Shown here: positions 1-12,905 of the stretch, piece after piece | How the letters are laid out: every line of letters starts with the position of its first letter | Numbering within the stretch: position 1 is the stretch's first letter | NCBI GenBank assembly: GCA_018907035.1 | Contig: JACCIC010000346.1 | Location: 157,931-221,930, forward strand | DNA length: 64,000 nucleotides | Source of the DNA: Sycobia sp. Sy_11 | Taxonomy: Eukaryota > Arthropoda > Insecta > Hymenoptera > Epichrysomallidae | Direction: 5' to 3' | Notes under the pieces: generated by a model | Databases searched by the model: none | Seen by the model: only the letters and a program-made list of their open reading frames with translations | Told to the model about the DNA's origin: nothing | Made by a program: the position numbers and the translations under genes

Positions 1-261
1 TTTCTATAGAGTTGATATACAACTATATTTAGATAGATACGTCTAAAATGCGCGCGCAAATGACGACGCAACGCTACTCCCCTTCGAAAGGGTATTGGCG
101 AAATTCACTATAAAGCGTGGAAGAACTCGTGATAAGACGTTTTATAAACGAACGAAATCTACGAAACTAGTGACCATTGCAAATTCCCTAAAAAATCTTG
201 TAAGTGCATGTTTAATTATTATTATTATTATTCAAATTATTACTGTAAAGTAAATATTATA
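1..261. other. Unassigned left edge
   Basis: No gene or repeat family recognised. The stretch contains a short GC-rich patch near 50-110 and an ATT trinucleotide run near 218-232. It abuts the truncated end of the mariner fragment that follows. Confidence 0.4.
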
Positions 262-815
262 TATATATAACAATCAAATTTGTCACGTCCGGTAGAATAT
301 TTGATTTACGGTTTGTACAGGTGGTACAAACTCTTTGTGAACTACCCCTTTGCTGTCGAAGAAACAAATGATTATGGTTTTCACATTGGACTTGCTCATT
401 CTTGCCTTCATTGGACATGGCGCTCCAGGGGACAGCCACTGTTGTCTTTGTAGTTTAGTTTCGAGGTCATAATTAAAGAATCAACTATCATTACCAGTAA
501 TAACAGGATCGATGAGAATAGGATCGCTTTCAACCTTCTCGAGATAAACATGAGCAATTCACTCGGTGGGCTGTTTGCTCATCTGAAAGTTTCTTCGGTT
601 CCATCTTCACGCATAGCTTTTTCATGGCGAAATCTTCAGTTAAAATCTTTCTAACTGTTTCCCGGTTAATATTCAACTCATCAGCTAACATTCGAATGGT
701 TAGTCGCCGGTCTGGACGAACAAGGGCGCGAATCTGCTGCGCATTTGCGTCGATTCGCACTTGAATTGACCTTCCGCTCCCCGCCTCGTCTTTGACGCTG
801 TCACGGCTTTTTAAA
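262..815 (-). pseudogene. Mariner transposase fragment (Mos1/cecropia-like)
   Basis: Read on the minus strand from about 815 downward, the translation gives the second helix-turn-helix region of a mariner transposase (ending ALVRPDRRLT, then ADELNINRETVRKILTEDF) followed by a linker. After a frame break the catalytic core begins near 470, with the family motif KARMSKSNVKTIIICFFDS near 370-330. The first catalytic aspartate region reads GND followed by a stop, so the reading frame is broken and the usual GDE signature is lost. The remaining two catalytic aspartates and both terminal repeats are missing, because the fragment is cut off near 285. It can only be a dead remnant. It is a different mariner lineage from the one at 1031-1626. 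The short ORF at 257-439 is an out-of-frame shadow of it. Confidence 0.8.
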
Positions 816-822
816 AAATTAT

Positions 823-826
823 TCTG

Positions 827-915
<89 letters not shown>
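823..915. repeat. (TA)n microsatellite
   Basis: Nearly pure TA run with one CA interruption, abutting the 5' side of the minus-strand mariner fragment. The same TTCTGTAA-(TA)n junction is repeated near 12850. Confidence 0.95.
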
Positions 916-917
<2 letters not shown>

Positions 918-982
918 CAGATTCGCAGTGTTACCATAGGTCGAGAAATCAAATCGGTCACATTACTTCATTGTCTGACCTC

Positions 983-984
<2 letters not shown>

Positions 985-1030
<46 letters not shown>
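985..1030. repeat. (TA)n microsatellite, mariner target
   Basis: Pure TA run directly followed by TTAGGTTGTC, a typical mariner terminal repeat start. The mariner appears to have inserted into this TA run, which is its preferred dinucleotide. Confidence 0.9.
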
Positions 1031-1033
<3 letters not shown>

Positions 1034-1626
1034 GTTGTCAAATATCTCCCTTCCGCCTTTTTGTCTTATGAATTTCGCGGCTATGTACAAAGCGCTATAG
1101 AGCTCGTATCTGGCAATACTATAGATCATTTGATCAGTTTTGACATAACGTACAAAACGACGGTATGCATGATTAGTTTGGATATTGCGTGCAAAAGTTA
1201 TAGACGTGTAAATATGAAGTTCACTAATGCCGAAATTCGCGCTATTTTAAAGTTTTTCGTCGTCAAAGGCAAATCCGCTAGAGACACGTTCCGTGAAATT
1301 AATGGTGTTTTGGGGGATGGCACGCTATCGCTTTGAACCGTAGAGGAATAATTTCGACGATTCAGAGCCGGTGAAAACGATACCATGCATAAGCCAGCCG
1401 TCGGAAGAGCTGTCACGACGAAAACCGATCAAATCATGGAATTTATCGAGTTAGACCGGTATGTGGCATCGCGTGACATCGCCCAGAAGTGAGAGTTAGT
1501 CACTAAACCATTTTAAACCATCTGCAGAATGCTGGATACGATGAAAAAGCTTGATGTTTGGGTACCGCATGATTTCACGCAAAAAAACCTTCTGCATCGA
1601 ATCAATGCCTGCGATCAGCTGGATTC
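1031..1626 (+). pseudogene. Mariner transposase fragment, copy A
   Basis: The element begins with a mariner-type terminal repeat (TTAGGTTGTC at 1031). A degenerate N-terminal transposase follows from about 1214: the first helix-turn-helix ([20 protein letters not shown]) and then, after stops and frame changes, MEFIELDRY. Near 1545-1615 the linker 'KKLDVWVPHDF' can be read before the sequence breaks off. No catalytic aspartate remains. At about 1627 the mariner stops abruptly and the 60-bp satellite begins. A rearranged second copy of the same element, including its 5' flank GAAATCAAATCGGTCACATT, is at 12900-13693, so the two are related by duplication or common origin. Dead element. Confidence 0.8.
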
Positions 1627-1930
1627 GTGACACCTGAATATCGTGTTCTACCGTCTCGTTAAAAAAAAAACCCTCTATAAGTGGTGCTGAGACACCTGGA
1701 CATCATATTCCATCGTTCGAATATGAAATTCCCCGTAGAAGTTGTTCCCAGACACTTGGCCATTGTATTCGGCTGTTCGACCGCGAAATTCCCCGTAGAG
1801 GCCATGTCCAGACCCCTGGACATCGTATTCGAACATTTAACCTCAAAACTCCCCGTAGAAGTCGTTCAGAGACACCTGAACATTGTATTCTACCATCCGA
1901 ACGTGATATTCCCCGCAAAAACCGTCTATA
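1627..1930 (+). repeat. 60-bp satellite array, locus 1
   Basis: About five tandem units of exactly 60 bp; rows starting 1681, 1741, 1801 and 1861 are in register. The core unit contains GACACCTGGACATCGTATTC, then a variable part, then CCCCGTAGAAGTCGTT. Because 60 is divisible by three, frames stay open and read as 20-residue repeats (HLDIVF...PVEVV) on the plus strand, with an equally open frame on the minus strand. I regard this as satellite DNA rather than a gene: there is no convincing start or conserved protein, and the same units occur at four other loci in both orientations. Confidence 0.85.
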
Positions 1931-2235
1931 TAATTTTTTCTATATATCAATAGACTACATTATATCGAGCACGCAGGTGTTTGAATAATTTTGGGGAAGA
2001 CCCGGTCATTGCCTGAAGGGCAAGTAGGTTCAGGATTATCGGCGGGCGTTGCAATTTGTAAATCTAAGCGTCTACGCATATACACACTTGTATTAATCAT
2101 GTGTAATATAAAGCACTTTTATAATAGTTAATGTGATAGATTCCTTGTAAAAGGAGATCTCAGTTTTCAGGGTTAAAATTTTAATTAGCTCGAAATTAAA
2201 AGGTTCAATACAAGAGCAGAACACATCTCCATGAA
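1931..2235. other. Spacer between satellite and Gypsy-type element
   Basis: No gene. The stretch could contain the degraded 5' end of the neighbouring retroelement, but I could not match it to sequence downstream of pol, so no LTR is called. Confidence 0.4.
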
Positions 2236-3063
2236 TTGTACATTATTATTGCAGGAAATGCAAAAAATGTACGACCACCGACCGAGCAAATGATCATTGA
2301 AAAGGCAATTCGAAGAGCGTATTTGGAAAGTGGAGAAAAATTTAGTGAATATTTGCATAATAAAATAACCCTAGAAAATCAAGTACCTGTACCGCAAGAC
2401 GAATTAATTGAATATTTAATCGATGGAGTAACAGATCCTCGACTACTCGATCAAGCTCGAATGATGCAATTCGATACAATCTCCGACTTGCTAAAAGATT
2501 TCGAAAAAATCACCATCCATTCCAGGAAAAAATTTAACAACGGAAAAAGCAATAATCGAGAAAATATTAATATGACAGTGAAAGGAGAATATAAGCAAAA
2601 ATCCATGACGTGCTTAAATTGCCAAGAAACAGGATATTATTCATCCGACTGCGGAAAACCGAGGAGACAATACGGATCATGTTTTGATTGCGTTTCACCA
2701 ACACATAAAAGGTCGGAGTGTCCTCAACGGAAATCTACGGAGCGAAGCGTTCAGGCAAATAGGAGTGAACCAAATTCGACAACATCCACAAACATCGTCC
2801 AGCCAACTCTTCTGCCGCCGTACCTTCTGACGCTGAGTTACAGCGTAACGGATAAGAATGGCGAAAATTGTAAGTTTGCTTTAAGCGCTGCGTTAGATTC
2901 GAGCTCTCCGATAAGTTTTATAAAAGAAAAATTTGTATCGATAGAAGTTCAATCTGCGTTACCGAAAAATAATCCGGAATTTAGCAGCATTAATGGGTCT
3001 TCTATGAAAATTGTTGCAATTTTTGAAAATAAATTTGAAATTGAGGGAATGCCGTTAAATTGA
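2236..3063 (+). pseudogene. Gypsy gag C-terminus and protease region
   Basis: The first ~120 residues resemble the end of a Gypsy capsid domain (YLESGEKFSEYLHNKI ... EYLIDGVTDPRLLDQARM). Two CCHC-like knuckles follow: CLNCQETGYYSSDC, with the usual histidine replaced by tyrosine, and CFDCVSPTHKRSEC. The protease active site reads LDSSSPISFI, where a glycine is expected after the D-S/T pair, so it is probably inactive. A stop ends the frame at 3063; a 66-residue open piece at 3091-3291 continues the linker towards reverse transcriptase. The true start of gag is not visible, and the frame begins inside the capsid homology. Confidence 0.75.
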
Positions 3064-3363
3064 AAATTTTATGTAGTTCCGGCACATACAATGGCGAGTA
3101 TGGCAATATTAGAGCGTGATTTTGCAAAACATCCTTTAATAAAATTTATAAGTGAAGACGGAAAGTTAGTAATAAAAAGAAAGGAACTTAGATATTATGA
3201 TAGTTACTTAACAATTAAAAATTCGAGCAGTTATGAAAATATTTTTAAAATGAAAATATTACTAAAAAGTAAAGATATATTTAGTTTTTGATCACGGCGA
3301 TTATCATACATCCACAAAGAAAAATTAATATTATTTTATTAATTACAAATAAATATAGATGAT

Positions 3364-4160
3364 TTGTTGATTAGAAAAATTATTTGGCCAAGCGAATCAC
3401 TGTGTGCCAGCCAAATTGTATTCATTAGGAAAAAGTGTGTAGAAACGCCTCTATGTTTCGACTACCGGGAATTAAATAAAATGATGATTAAAGACAATTT
3501 TCCAAATCAATTAATAGACGATAACATCGATCGCTTGAAAAACAAAAATTTTTTCACGACTTTAGATTTAAAAGATGGGTATTACAACGTTAAACTGACA
3601 GAGGAATCAGTGCTTCTGACTTCTTTCGTAACTCCGCTGGGACGATATGAGTTTATGTTTTGCCCATTTGGTCTAACAAATGCTCCTAAAGTATTGGCAT
3701 GGTTTATACAAAAAATATTTGCAGAGTTAAACCGAAAAGGAAAATTACTTGTTTTTCGGATAACTTTTTAATAGCTACTGAAGGTCTGGAGGAACAATTG
3801 GAAATTTTGCAGGAGGGTTTTGAATTAGCTGGGAAATATAAACTTACATTCAAATTAATTAAAGGTTTTTTTGTACAAAATGAAATTAATTATCTTGGAT
3901 ATCGCGTTAACGAAGAAGGGGTACGCCCGAATGATGATAATATAGCAGCGGTGGTTAACTATCCGGTGCCACGAAACGCACGAGAAGTACTACGATTTGT
4001 TTGTTTGGCTAGTTGTTCTCATCGTTTTATACCAGGTTTTTCAATGGTCGCTAAACCCTTATACGATCTCATAAAAAAACCGCGAATTTTGTATTTAGAG
4101 AAGAGCACCATAAAGCGTTCGAAGCACTTAAAAATATGTTATCAAAAAAGCCAATTTTAA
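3364..4160 (+). pseudogene. Gypsy reverse transcriptase, frameshifted
   Basis: Reverse-transcriptase blocks are clear: CFDYRELNKMMIKDNFP, FFTTLDLKDGYYNVKL, FVTPLGRYEFMFCPFGL, then after a frameshift near 3700-3760 NFLIATEGLEEQLE and INYLGYRVNEEGVRPNDD. The Y-x-D-D catalytic box is changed to F-S-D-N, losing the second aspartate, so the enzyme would be dead even without the frameshift. The thumb and connection (HRFIPGFSMVAKPLYDLIKK) lead into RNase H. Confidence 0.85.
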
Positions 4161-4800
4161 GTATTTATTCTCAATCCGCGGAAACAGAGCTGCATACCGA
4201 CATAAGCACATTGGGATTTGGCGCAATATTACTGCAAAAACAATCTAATGGGGTTTGGAAACCAGTATCTTTTTATAGTCGCCGCACTACCCCCACCGAG
4301 GCAAAATATCATAGCTTTGAATTGGAATGTTTAGCAGAGATAAATGCAATTAAATGTTTTGAGATCTATTTGAACGGGATATTCTTTAAAATTATCACTG
4401 ACTGAAAGTTCCCGTCTTACATTACGAAAGAAAAATATAAATCCGCGGATATCTCGATGGGCGATGTTTCTTCAAGATTATAATTTCGAGGTACTGCATC
4501 GTCCAGGAATAAGAATGAGTCATGAAGACGCATTGAGTAAATGCCATAGTGTACTAGTAGTAGAGGAGAGGCAAATTCTTTAGAAGAAACATTATCGATT
4601 TGCCAAAATAAAGATACAGACATTTTAACAATTCGCGAAAAATTAGAAAAATTGGAACTAAAAGATTTTGAGTTACGCGACGGTCTTGTATACCGTAAAA
4701 ATAAGATGAAAAAATTAATGTTTTATATACCTAACTCAATGGAAAATAATATTATATGAACTTGCCATGACGATGTTGGACATGTCGGAATGGATAAAGT
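4136..4800 (+). pseudogene. Gypsy RNase H and integrase start
   Basis: RNase H motifs are ELHTDISTLGFGAILLQ and VSFYSRRTTPTEAKYHSFEL. The first frame ends at 4404, but homology continues in another frame as RISRWAMFLQDYNFEVLHRP and MSHEDALSK, the usual end of Gypsy RNase H. A linker then leads to the histidine pair of the integrase zinc domain near 4765-4797, where the element is cut. The CCHH site and the integrase catalytic core are incomplete or absent. Confidence 0.75.
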
Positions 4801-5406
4801 GGAAAGTGGAAGATAGCACCTTCTTGAAACGGGCACTTAGATAGAACCTTTTTGAAGCGGGCGTTGAGATATCACCTTTTTATATAGGAGCGACGATTTG
4901 TATCTTAATACTTCATTTCGTTGCTGTTACTGCTACTGCGCGCGCGTTTGTGTATACGAGTTCAATATACGCTTTAATGTACGCTTTTCAAAACGAAACT
5001 TTTTTCTTATTTTTATTAACCACATTATAAAATATTAATATGCTATATATACAGGGACTATATTTGTATAAATATTATAAATCTTATAATCGATGTATAA
5101 ACAAATGAAAAGAATTTTTTTTCAACATTTTCATTCTTATAAGGAATAAGCCGACAAATGCCGACAGGTATTTTTTTCTTTTCTCTACTTTATTATATAC
5201 ATATAAAATAAAACAAATTATTTCTTTACAATTGGAGGTCAGCATTGGTTCCAGTAAAAATGTCAGAAAACTGCATGGTAGCGTTCAAAGTGCCGGTGCT
5301 GTATCTCCTGCATTAAATAATAATCGTATATTTTTTACATTTACGTAAGTACACAGAAGAATTTAGAACAAGGTTAACACGAGTCTCATTATACTCACTC
5401 GCGGAG

Positions 5407-5472
<66 letters not shown>

Positions 5473-7645
5473 GCATCTACAATACATACGCGCAGAGAAC
5501 TATGTTCTTCCTTTGATTCACATATATCAATGGGTCGGAATAACTGTTGCGCGCGCGTGTATATACGATGCGTGCATTCTTCATACAATCGACAACGAAT
5601 ACGGACACCTCCGAGATTTATAACACAACTTTTGTAGTCCATTTATAACGGGTTATTATAATTCAAGCTTGAAATCCTTCTTATTCAACTAGAACCGGAA
5701 TCTTCTTTCAAACATCTCCGATCAATTATATCTATACTTCTATTCGGTATTTTACTTATACATTTGCTCCCTTTTTAGTTGCTTTGAGTTGGCTGTCGAT
5801 TAAAAGGATTATTATCTTACTCGTAACTAATATGATTTAAGAAATTAATTCGTAAGCATAGTTACTAAATAAGTACTCTATAATCCTAAAATGTTATTTC
5901 TTCTATAAATTGTAGTAAGCAAACACTAGAGAACATATTACTGTTTTAGCCGAGTATCTTTGAGGCAAAAGTGCTCAAAGCATTTTTTAATTATTAACGA
6001 GTATTAGTTTTCACAAATAAGGGGCTCTTTCATCCAGACTATTTCGTTTTACTTCAAATCTTGTTTCATATACCATAAGACGTTCAAACGAGTTCAAAAA
6101 GTTAAAACCAAATTTTGTGTTCATCAGGTAACGCTCAATAAGAAATACATACTTCCATTACATTCGTCGTTTACTTATAAGTACTTTTACTTAAAAGTAA
6201 GAGATGGATAAGTAGTTGAAGAGGCAGTCGATAAACTCTTATTTTTATAAAATAGTACTTGAATTATGTAAATGAGTAAAAAATATAATATTAAAGTGCG
6301 CATTCTGCGCTCGCCGCATTCTTGGCGCATGGTCGTTTAGTTCAGTTAGTAATATGATATTTGACGCTCTCTTAAATAATAAATTAAGCTTCGTTTTCTT
6401 ATACAATATTCATTTAATAATAAATAGAATTTTATTAAAAAAACTTTGCTAAAGAAATATGAGCTTAGATCCAAAATCAAAGTGTGATTAGACTGGACGT
6501 ACACGTAAAATTAAGTTACTGTTTTTAAACTACGTATTACTATTTTCTTGTCTCTATGTATAATTTAATTAATTTAAAAAAAAATTGTGAACATTTTAGA
6601 TAGTTATTGGAAAACAAGCAAACGAACGATAATGAAAATGAATTATCAGGAAAAATAAAAATTACTGGTACTCTTCAAAACAGTGGACTTCTCCATCGTG
6701 GACATCATCTTGATGAATTGCTCTTCCCCTTAATCTGCCTCTTGTCGGATCTCCTATACATTTCTTAAGCAAGATTATTAGCTAATTGTGTAGCGCGCTT
6801 GCCTTTTACGCTATTACGTTGGCAAGTTTGCATAAAAAAGCAATAGCGAGAACCGGTCCGGCTTTATTCCTCCCTTCCCTCATTATTACGAAACTTCATG
6901 TTCCATTGAATTCCAGTAGTCACGCGGTTTCTGTATATTATACAATCGAAGAGAGTTGCACACATTCAAAATTTGTTCGGCTCCCATCACATTAAAAAGT
7001 TGAATACGCTGGCGTTCTCTATTTCGACGAAGATAATAGCCGAGCAGGTGATCTAAACCTAATTCAATCCTATCCGCCACGCGTGTATCCCAAGCATAAT
7101 GAAGTGAAAGCCGCATGCCTTTTAATCGAAATTCTTCATCTCTCTCTCTCTCTAGTCAGCTTCCAGTAACAGAGAGCCGTCGAAGGCGCAGGTGGCAGAA
7201 CGCGTTTTGCAATCTATATAGAAATAATATTTATTATACTTATTTATTATACTTAAATTTACAGTTATTTATTGAATTTTTATTAAATATAGTAGTTGGA
7301 ATATTAAAATAAAGAAATAATTTTTTAACATGAACTTTATTTCAAACGAGGAAAGAAAAGGCGTCTGTTCAAACGAAAGGCCGACACAAAACTAACTATA
7401 GTACTCGAAATTGAAAATTCTGCAAGCCCTTGTGAGTAGCTTAAAACCTAAAGAAATATTCAGGCATCTAAACAATAAACTGATCTTTTACGATACTGTC
7501 CAATATTTAGTTTCAAGTATTTTTTGCTTTATTATGTATAGAAGGCTAAAATAATCTAACATTTTTTGTGAGAGTCCGAAACAGAACGGCCTAAAAATTT
7601 TAGAATGCACTAAAAATCTTTGTCTCTGTCTTCGCTCTGTTTCAG
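4801..7645. other. No recognised gene; AT-rich spacer
   Basis: Contains a (TA)n run at about 5407-5468 and short CG-rich words (GCGCGCGC near 4938 and 5552). A minus-strand ORF at 6886-7116 (76 residues, starting MRLSLHYAWD) has fairly even composition but matches no family I know. I looked here for the exon carrying the USP cysteine box (PGQNxCFLN) and did not find it. If the USP gene starts upstream, this is intron. Confidence 0.4.
5407..5468. repeat. (TA)n microsatellite
   Basis: Pure TA run of about 60 bases in otherwise unassigned sequence. Confidence 0.95.
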
Positions 7646-7780
7646 GACCTGTTCTCGCAGCTGCAGTTCTCACAGGAGAGCGCCGTGCCACCGGACGCGC
7701 TGCGTCGCGCCCTCACCGAGAGCTTCCTTGTTCAGCAGAAATTTCAGCTTGGATTTATGGACGATGCCGCAGAATGCTTC
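7646..7780 (+). CDS. ec: USP exon a: finger/palm segment
   Basis: 45 codons, [20 protein letters not shown] ... ending DAAECF, between TTTCAG and GTAAGT. It corresponds to the part of the USP53/54 domain just after the cysteine box. It is the first exon of the gene visible here. Its acceptor implies at least one upstream coding exon. It is followed by a 14.4 kb intron. Confidence 0.92.
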
Positions 7781-8847
7781 GTAAGTCTCTGCTCTTTTTC
7801 CCTTTGCGTCTTTGCGGTCTATGAATCCAAAACGTGACTTATACGCAGTATAGAGTAAAGCACGCAACCGTGCACACTATTACTTTTACATCTCAATCCT
7901 TCGAAGATGAAATCGAGAATACCGATCTTTCGATCCTGAAATACCTTTCTAAACAAATTCTATATTATCGTGTTAACAAAAAGATCTTCGTGTTCGAGTT
8001 ATTGTATATATAATAAATATTAAAAAGAAAAAAAAATTTATCGACTAAGTTCCTTGCAGAAATCTCCCTGTGTCATACCTACATATGATTCTATACGGAT
8101 AAAATAAACTCATCGTATTCGCATTTACAAAAGTCGTGCCTGATTCAGATACATCGTCCGTACGCTGTCGAGCTGTCGTTAATCCTATCAGAATAACATC
8201 CGACTGTTTTACTTTATTCGTATTCAGAATCCACGTATATAATTCTAGTAAGATTCTGATATTTCGTTCGTATATAAATTGAATAATTGAATCGCATGAC
8301 AATCGTATATGGAGAAAATTTACATTTGAACAAAGTTCAAATTAAATATAGTTGAATAAAACTTTAAAATAAAAATTTTTGTCTTAATTTTAACGAAACC
8401 TGAAATTTATACTTTTTAAATTCATAAAAAATACATGTAGCTTTTTAAAAAGAATTAGAATCCAAATGTTTTATATACATTTACCAATTTATCATTGTTA
8501 CACACAAGCACATTAATTTAAACAACAATCTGAAGAATGTATATCTAAAATATCTATTCTGTGCTTATACAATTTTTGTATAAATCAGTATCAATATGGC
8601 AGTCGAAAAAACAATGCTCCTTTAAACCGGAAGTAATATGTGAACTACGTAAACTATATTTATGTTCAGAAATTCTCCTTTTTAATTTTATATATCTAAG
8701 TAAAAAGTACTCTATATATAAAAATTTATATTACTATAAATAATTGACCGTAATTTACCTATCGTCGCTTCTGTATAAAAAGCTACTTCAATATAGCGTT
8801 CACTTTAAAAAGTTGATATTTTGCAAAATATGTTATACGATATATAT

Positions 8848-8912
<65 letters not shown>

Positions 8913-9738
8913 TATTAAATACGGCTTCGATGGAGAAAATTGTACTTCCGAGTTCAAGCAGTTGAAAAAGATGTCCAAGTGTCTCGAGACGACTGCTATA
9001 GAGAATTTTGTGCTTGGGAGGTAGAATACGATGTCCAGTTATCCAGGTACGGCTTCTGAGAGAGGGGCAGATCACTGAGCCGGGAGCCCAAGAGCCCGAA
9101 AGAGCTGCAAACCGAAGAGCTTCGAACACGCGACTCTCCGTAGAAATTATCCCGAGGCACCTGGACATCGTATTCTACCGTACAAACACGAAAATCCCCG
9201 TATAAGTCGTCCCAACATAAATGGACATCGGTTCCTACCAACTAAATATGATACTCCCCGTATAAATTATCCAGAAACACATGGACATCGTAGTTTACCG
9301 TCCGAACACGCAACTCCCCATAAAAATCGTCCAGAAACACATAGAAATCGTATTCGTATTTTATCGTCCGAACACGAAAGCCCCTGTAGAAGTCGTTCCA
9401 ATCGAGGGGCAAATCACTCGCGGGCTCCGTGAAACGGCTCTTTGCGGCTCTTTGGGGCTCCCGAGAAAACTCTTTGCGGCTCTTTCGGGCTCTTGGGCTC
9501 CCGGCTCACTGATTTGCCCCTCAGTCTCGATCCCCCGTCTCGGCTTCGCCCGAGATAATAATTTAACCGATTTCATAAACAATTCAATAAAATCTAAGTA
9601 AAAAGTACTCTTATATATACAAATCTATATTTCTATAAATAATTGACCGTAATTTACCTATCGTCGCTTCTGTATAAAAAGATGTTTCAATGTAATCTCC
9701 ACTTCAAAAAGTTGATATTTTACCGACCATTTTATACA

Positions 9739-9799
<61 letters not shown>

Positions 9800-11088
9800 T
9801 ATTAAATACGGCTTCAATGGAAAAAATTGTACTTTCGAGTTTGAGCAGTAGAAAAAGATGTGCAAGTGTCTCGAGACGACGTTTACAGAGAGCATAATGA
9901 TAATGTTCGGACTATAGGAAATGTCTCGGGACGACTGCTATAGAGAGTTTGGTGTTGGGGAGATAGAATACAATGTCTAGTTATCGCGGGTCGACTCTTA
10001 CTGGGAGTGTGCGTGTTCGAATGATAGAATACTAATCTTCATAGAAGTCGTAATGAGATACCTGGCCATCGTTTTCTTATATATACTAACTATCCTATGA
10101 ATCCTATGTATACTAACTATACATGACACTCCCCGTATAAGCCGTTCCAAATCATCTGGAAATCGCATTCTATCATCCGAACACCAAACACCCCGTAGAA
10201 GTTGACCCGATATACCTGAACTTCATTCCTATCAACTAAACACGATACTCGCCGTAGAACTCGTCCCGTCATACCTGGACATCATCTTCTACCGTCTGAA
10301 CACGAAATTCCCCGTAGAAGTCGTTACAAAACACCTGGAAATCGCATTCTATCATCCGAACACGAAACTCCCCTTAGAACTCGTCCCGAGAAAACTAGCA
10401 TAGCTTCCTAACGACTAAACACGATACTCCCCGTAGAAGTCGCTCGGAAAGAGTATCGTCTCAAGATGAATCTTCCCATAGAAGTTTCTTTCCTCATATC
10501 TGTACGTCGTTTTCTATCAACTAAATATAATATTCCCCTTACAAATCGCCCAGAGATACCTGGACATCGCATTCTATCATCCAAACACACAACTGCATAT
10601 ATAAATCGTCTTGAGGCAATGGGATATCGTAATCAACCGCCCGTACATGCCAATACAATATTTCTTAGTAGAAACCGTATTTAAAATGTATATATAATAT
10701 GTACAATATAATATACATACAATATATATTACATATTACATTTTCGTTTTTTCAATTAAATACCGTGAATATTTTCGTGGTGATGCCAACTGAAATTCAA
10801 GCAAAATGGTATTGGGAATAGCATATTTTTTAAGCAGACGATGGATATTTCCTTTTTATGCAGAAGTGACGATATATTATATATATATATATTTTCGAGG
10901 TTGTTGGTAAAAGAAGCCTATTTTGCAATCATTTCTTTTGTTCAAACTAACAAAACGGTCTTTGGTCACAATTCTGAAGTTAATATAATGTATAAAAACA
11001 AAAATATAATTATCGTCACAAATTATATTCAGTATGATTTGGCATACAGAACCATTTTATAAGAGAAGGAGAAAGGAAGATAGAGAGG

Positions 11089-11148
<60 letters not shown>

Positions 11149-11984
11149 TTTTCTTACGCAAGAAAAAATAAAATTTACAAAAATCAAAAGATATCCATAA
11201 GGTGTGAGTGTAGTGTCAGATTAACCTGAACAACAAAAAGTTAATACCGACTAACGCAGAAAAGTATAAATTCATATAGAAGTAGTAGAATCACTGATGG
11301 AATTAATGGCCAAAATAAATATATCAATTTTTATAATTATAAATTAACATTAAAATTTGAATTCAAAATTTTGTCATGATTTAAATAGGTTAAATAAATA
11401 ATAGTTTTAAGGAGGTTGTACTTGTTGACGTATCAAAGAGGGGCCCCAATAGAAATTAACATCAATTTGTTGCTTAAATAATTAATAATTCACAAATATT
11501 ACAAATATTAGTAAAAAAACAAAACAAAATTTATATTAGATACCACTTCTAACAATTTATATTGAAATTTACATTTTTGGTTATATGAAATGGTATATAT
11601 AGATATATGATTATGTAAATAATTTTAATTATTTTTTAAAATTAATTTTTTTAAATAAAAATCGATAAGACCACAACTCTATATATACTGAAAACCCCTT
11701 ATAATATTAAAATAATCTGATTTATGTTTGACAATTCAATAAGCATGGGAAAAATCTGAAAATTGTAGACTTTGAACCTTTTTCAACAATTATTTGGTTA
11801 TTTTGATGCTTTTATTTGAACATTTTGTATATTCATGTTTCAAAATAATTATACAATTTTCTTCTTGCATAGAAAAAAATAGAATATTCAAAAAAATATC
11901 AAATTATTCTTATAATTTGTTTTCACAAATTATTTTTAGTATTATTTGGAATACAGCCATTTATAAAAGAAGGCAGAGAGAAAG

Positions 11985-12047
<63 letters not shown>

Positions 12048-12534
12048 ATTTTTCACGCGAGAAAAATTCAAAAATATACAAAAATCAAAAGATATCCATA
12101 AGGTGTGAGAGTAGTGTCAGATTAACCTGAAAAATAAAAAAGGTAACACCGACTAACGTCACACCTTCCTTGGAATACGAATCCCAAAGTTGGATATGAA
12201 CATTCACTTGAGCTGGCGTGTATTAATACTTCAAGCCGACTACATTGAGTTGATGTTCGTGATTCAAGACGCCACTTAGTGGCCGCTGGTGAAACTGACC
12301 ACTAAAACTGTTAACTTAATTTATTGTTAAAAGTAAAATGATTTTCAAGAAAAAAACATAGCATGTGTCCTTCCTAAGATAATATAGAATCTATATGTCA
12401 AATTTCAAAATAATCGGTTCAGTAGTTTTTTCGGTTATCGCGTACAAACAAAAACACGCTTTGTCTTTATAAATTAGTATGATATGATATGATATGATAT
12501 GATATGATATGATATGATATGATATGTTATGATA

Positions 12535-12576
<42 letters not shown>

Positions 12577-12854
12577 ATATATACTACGTCTATGAAGCGT
12601 TCGATGGTATACACGAAAAATCGTTCCTTATCAAAGCTTCTTATTGCAGGATCATATTTCATTGCCTTGCTCTGTCGTGAGTAGTTGTGAGTAAAACGCC
12701 GCATCTGAAAATTCGACAATAAGTTGCCAGTACGTACATATGGCAATGTTGTAATGCATTTTTTGTCATTTTTAATAATTTTTCTGATAACATATATTAA
12801 TATTCAAGGCGATACATATTATTAATATAGTAACGATAATTAAAAATTATTCTG

Positions 12855-12905
<51 letters not shown>

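Larger units (their letters stand above)
2236..4800 (+). mobile_element. Decayed Ty3/Gypsy-type retrotransposon
   Basis: Plus-strand order is late gag with zinc knuckles, protease region, reverse transcriptase, RNase H, then the zinc-binding start of integrase, which is the Gypsy order. The element stops at about 4800, just after the integrase zinc module (HDDVGHVGMDK), so the integrase core is missing. No flanking LTR pair could be identified by eye. There are several stops and frameshifts (near 3063, 3760, 4404 and 4755), so this is a dead remnant. The host USP gene probably starts upstream, so the element may lie in an intron of it. Confidence 0.85.
8697..9597 (+). repeat. Composite satellite module, first tandem copy
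   Basis: Starts GTAAAAAGTACTCT, then a unique-looking part (CCTATCGTCGCTTCTGTATA), a (TA)n run at 8851-8909, GCATATTAAATACGGCTTC, and satellite-like units in reverse (8960-9050) and then forward orientation (9140-9400). It ends with a GC-rich inverted module at 9400-9540. The 5' 145 bases recur at 9598-9740 as the start of a second copy, so the module is tandemly duplicated. Confidence 0.75.

Noticed and set aside
257..439. 60-residue minus-strand ORF
   Set aside because: Out-of-frame shadow of the mariner core, whose real frame reads KARMSKSNVKT.
530..961. 143-residue ORF with YIYIYI stretch
   Set aside because: The N-terminal half is translated (TA)n; only the mariner part after about 815 is meaningful.
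1681..1953. Protein of HLDIVF repeats
   Set aside because: Open frame results from the 60-bp period of the satellite; both strands are open and no start or homologue is convincing.
1965..2235. 5' LTR of the Gypsy-type element
   Set aside because: No matching sequence was found downstream of pol, and no primer site was recognised.
6886..7116. 76-residue minus-strand ORF
   Set aside because: Composition looks protein-like, but I cannot assign it to any transposase or gene.
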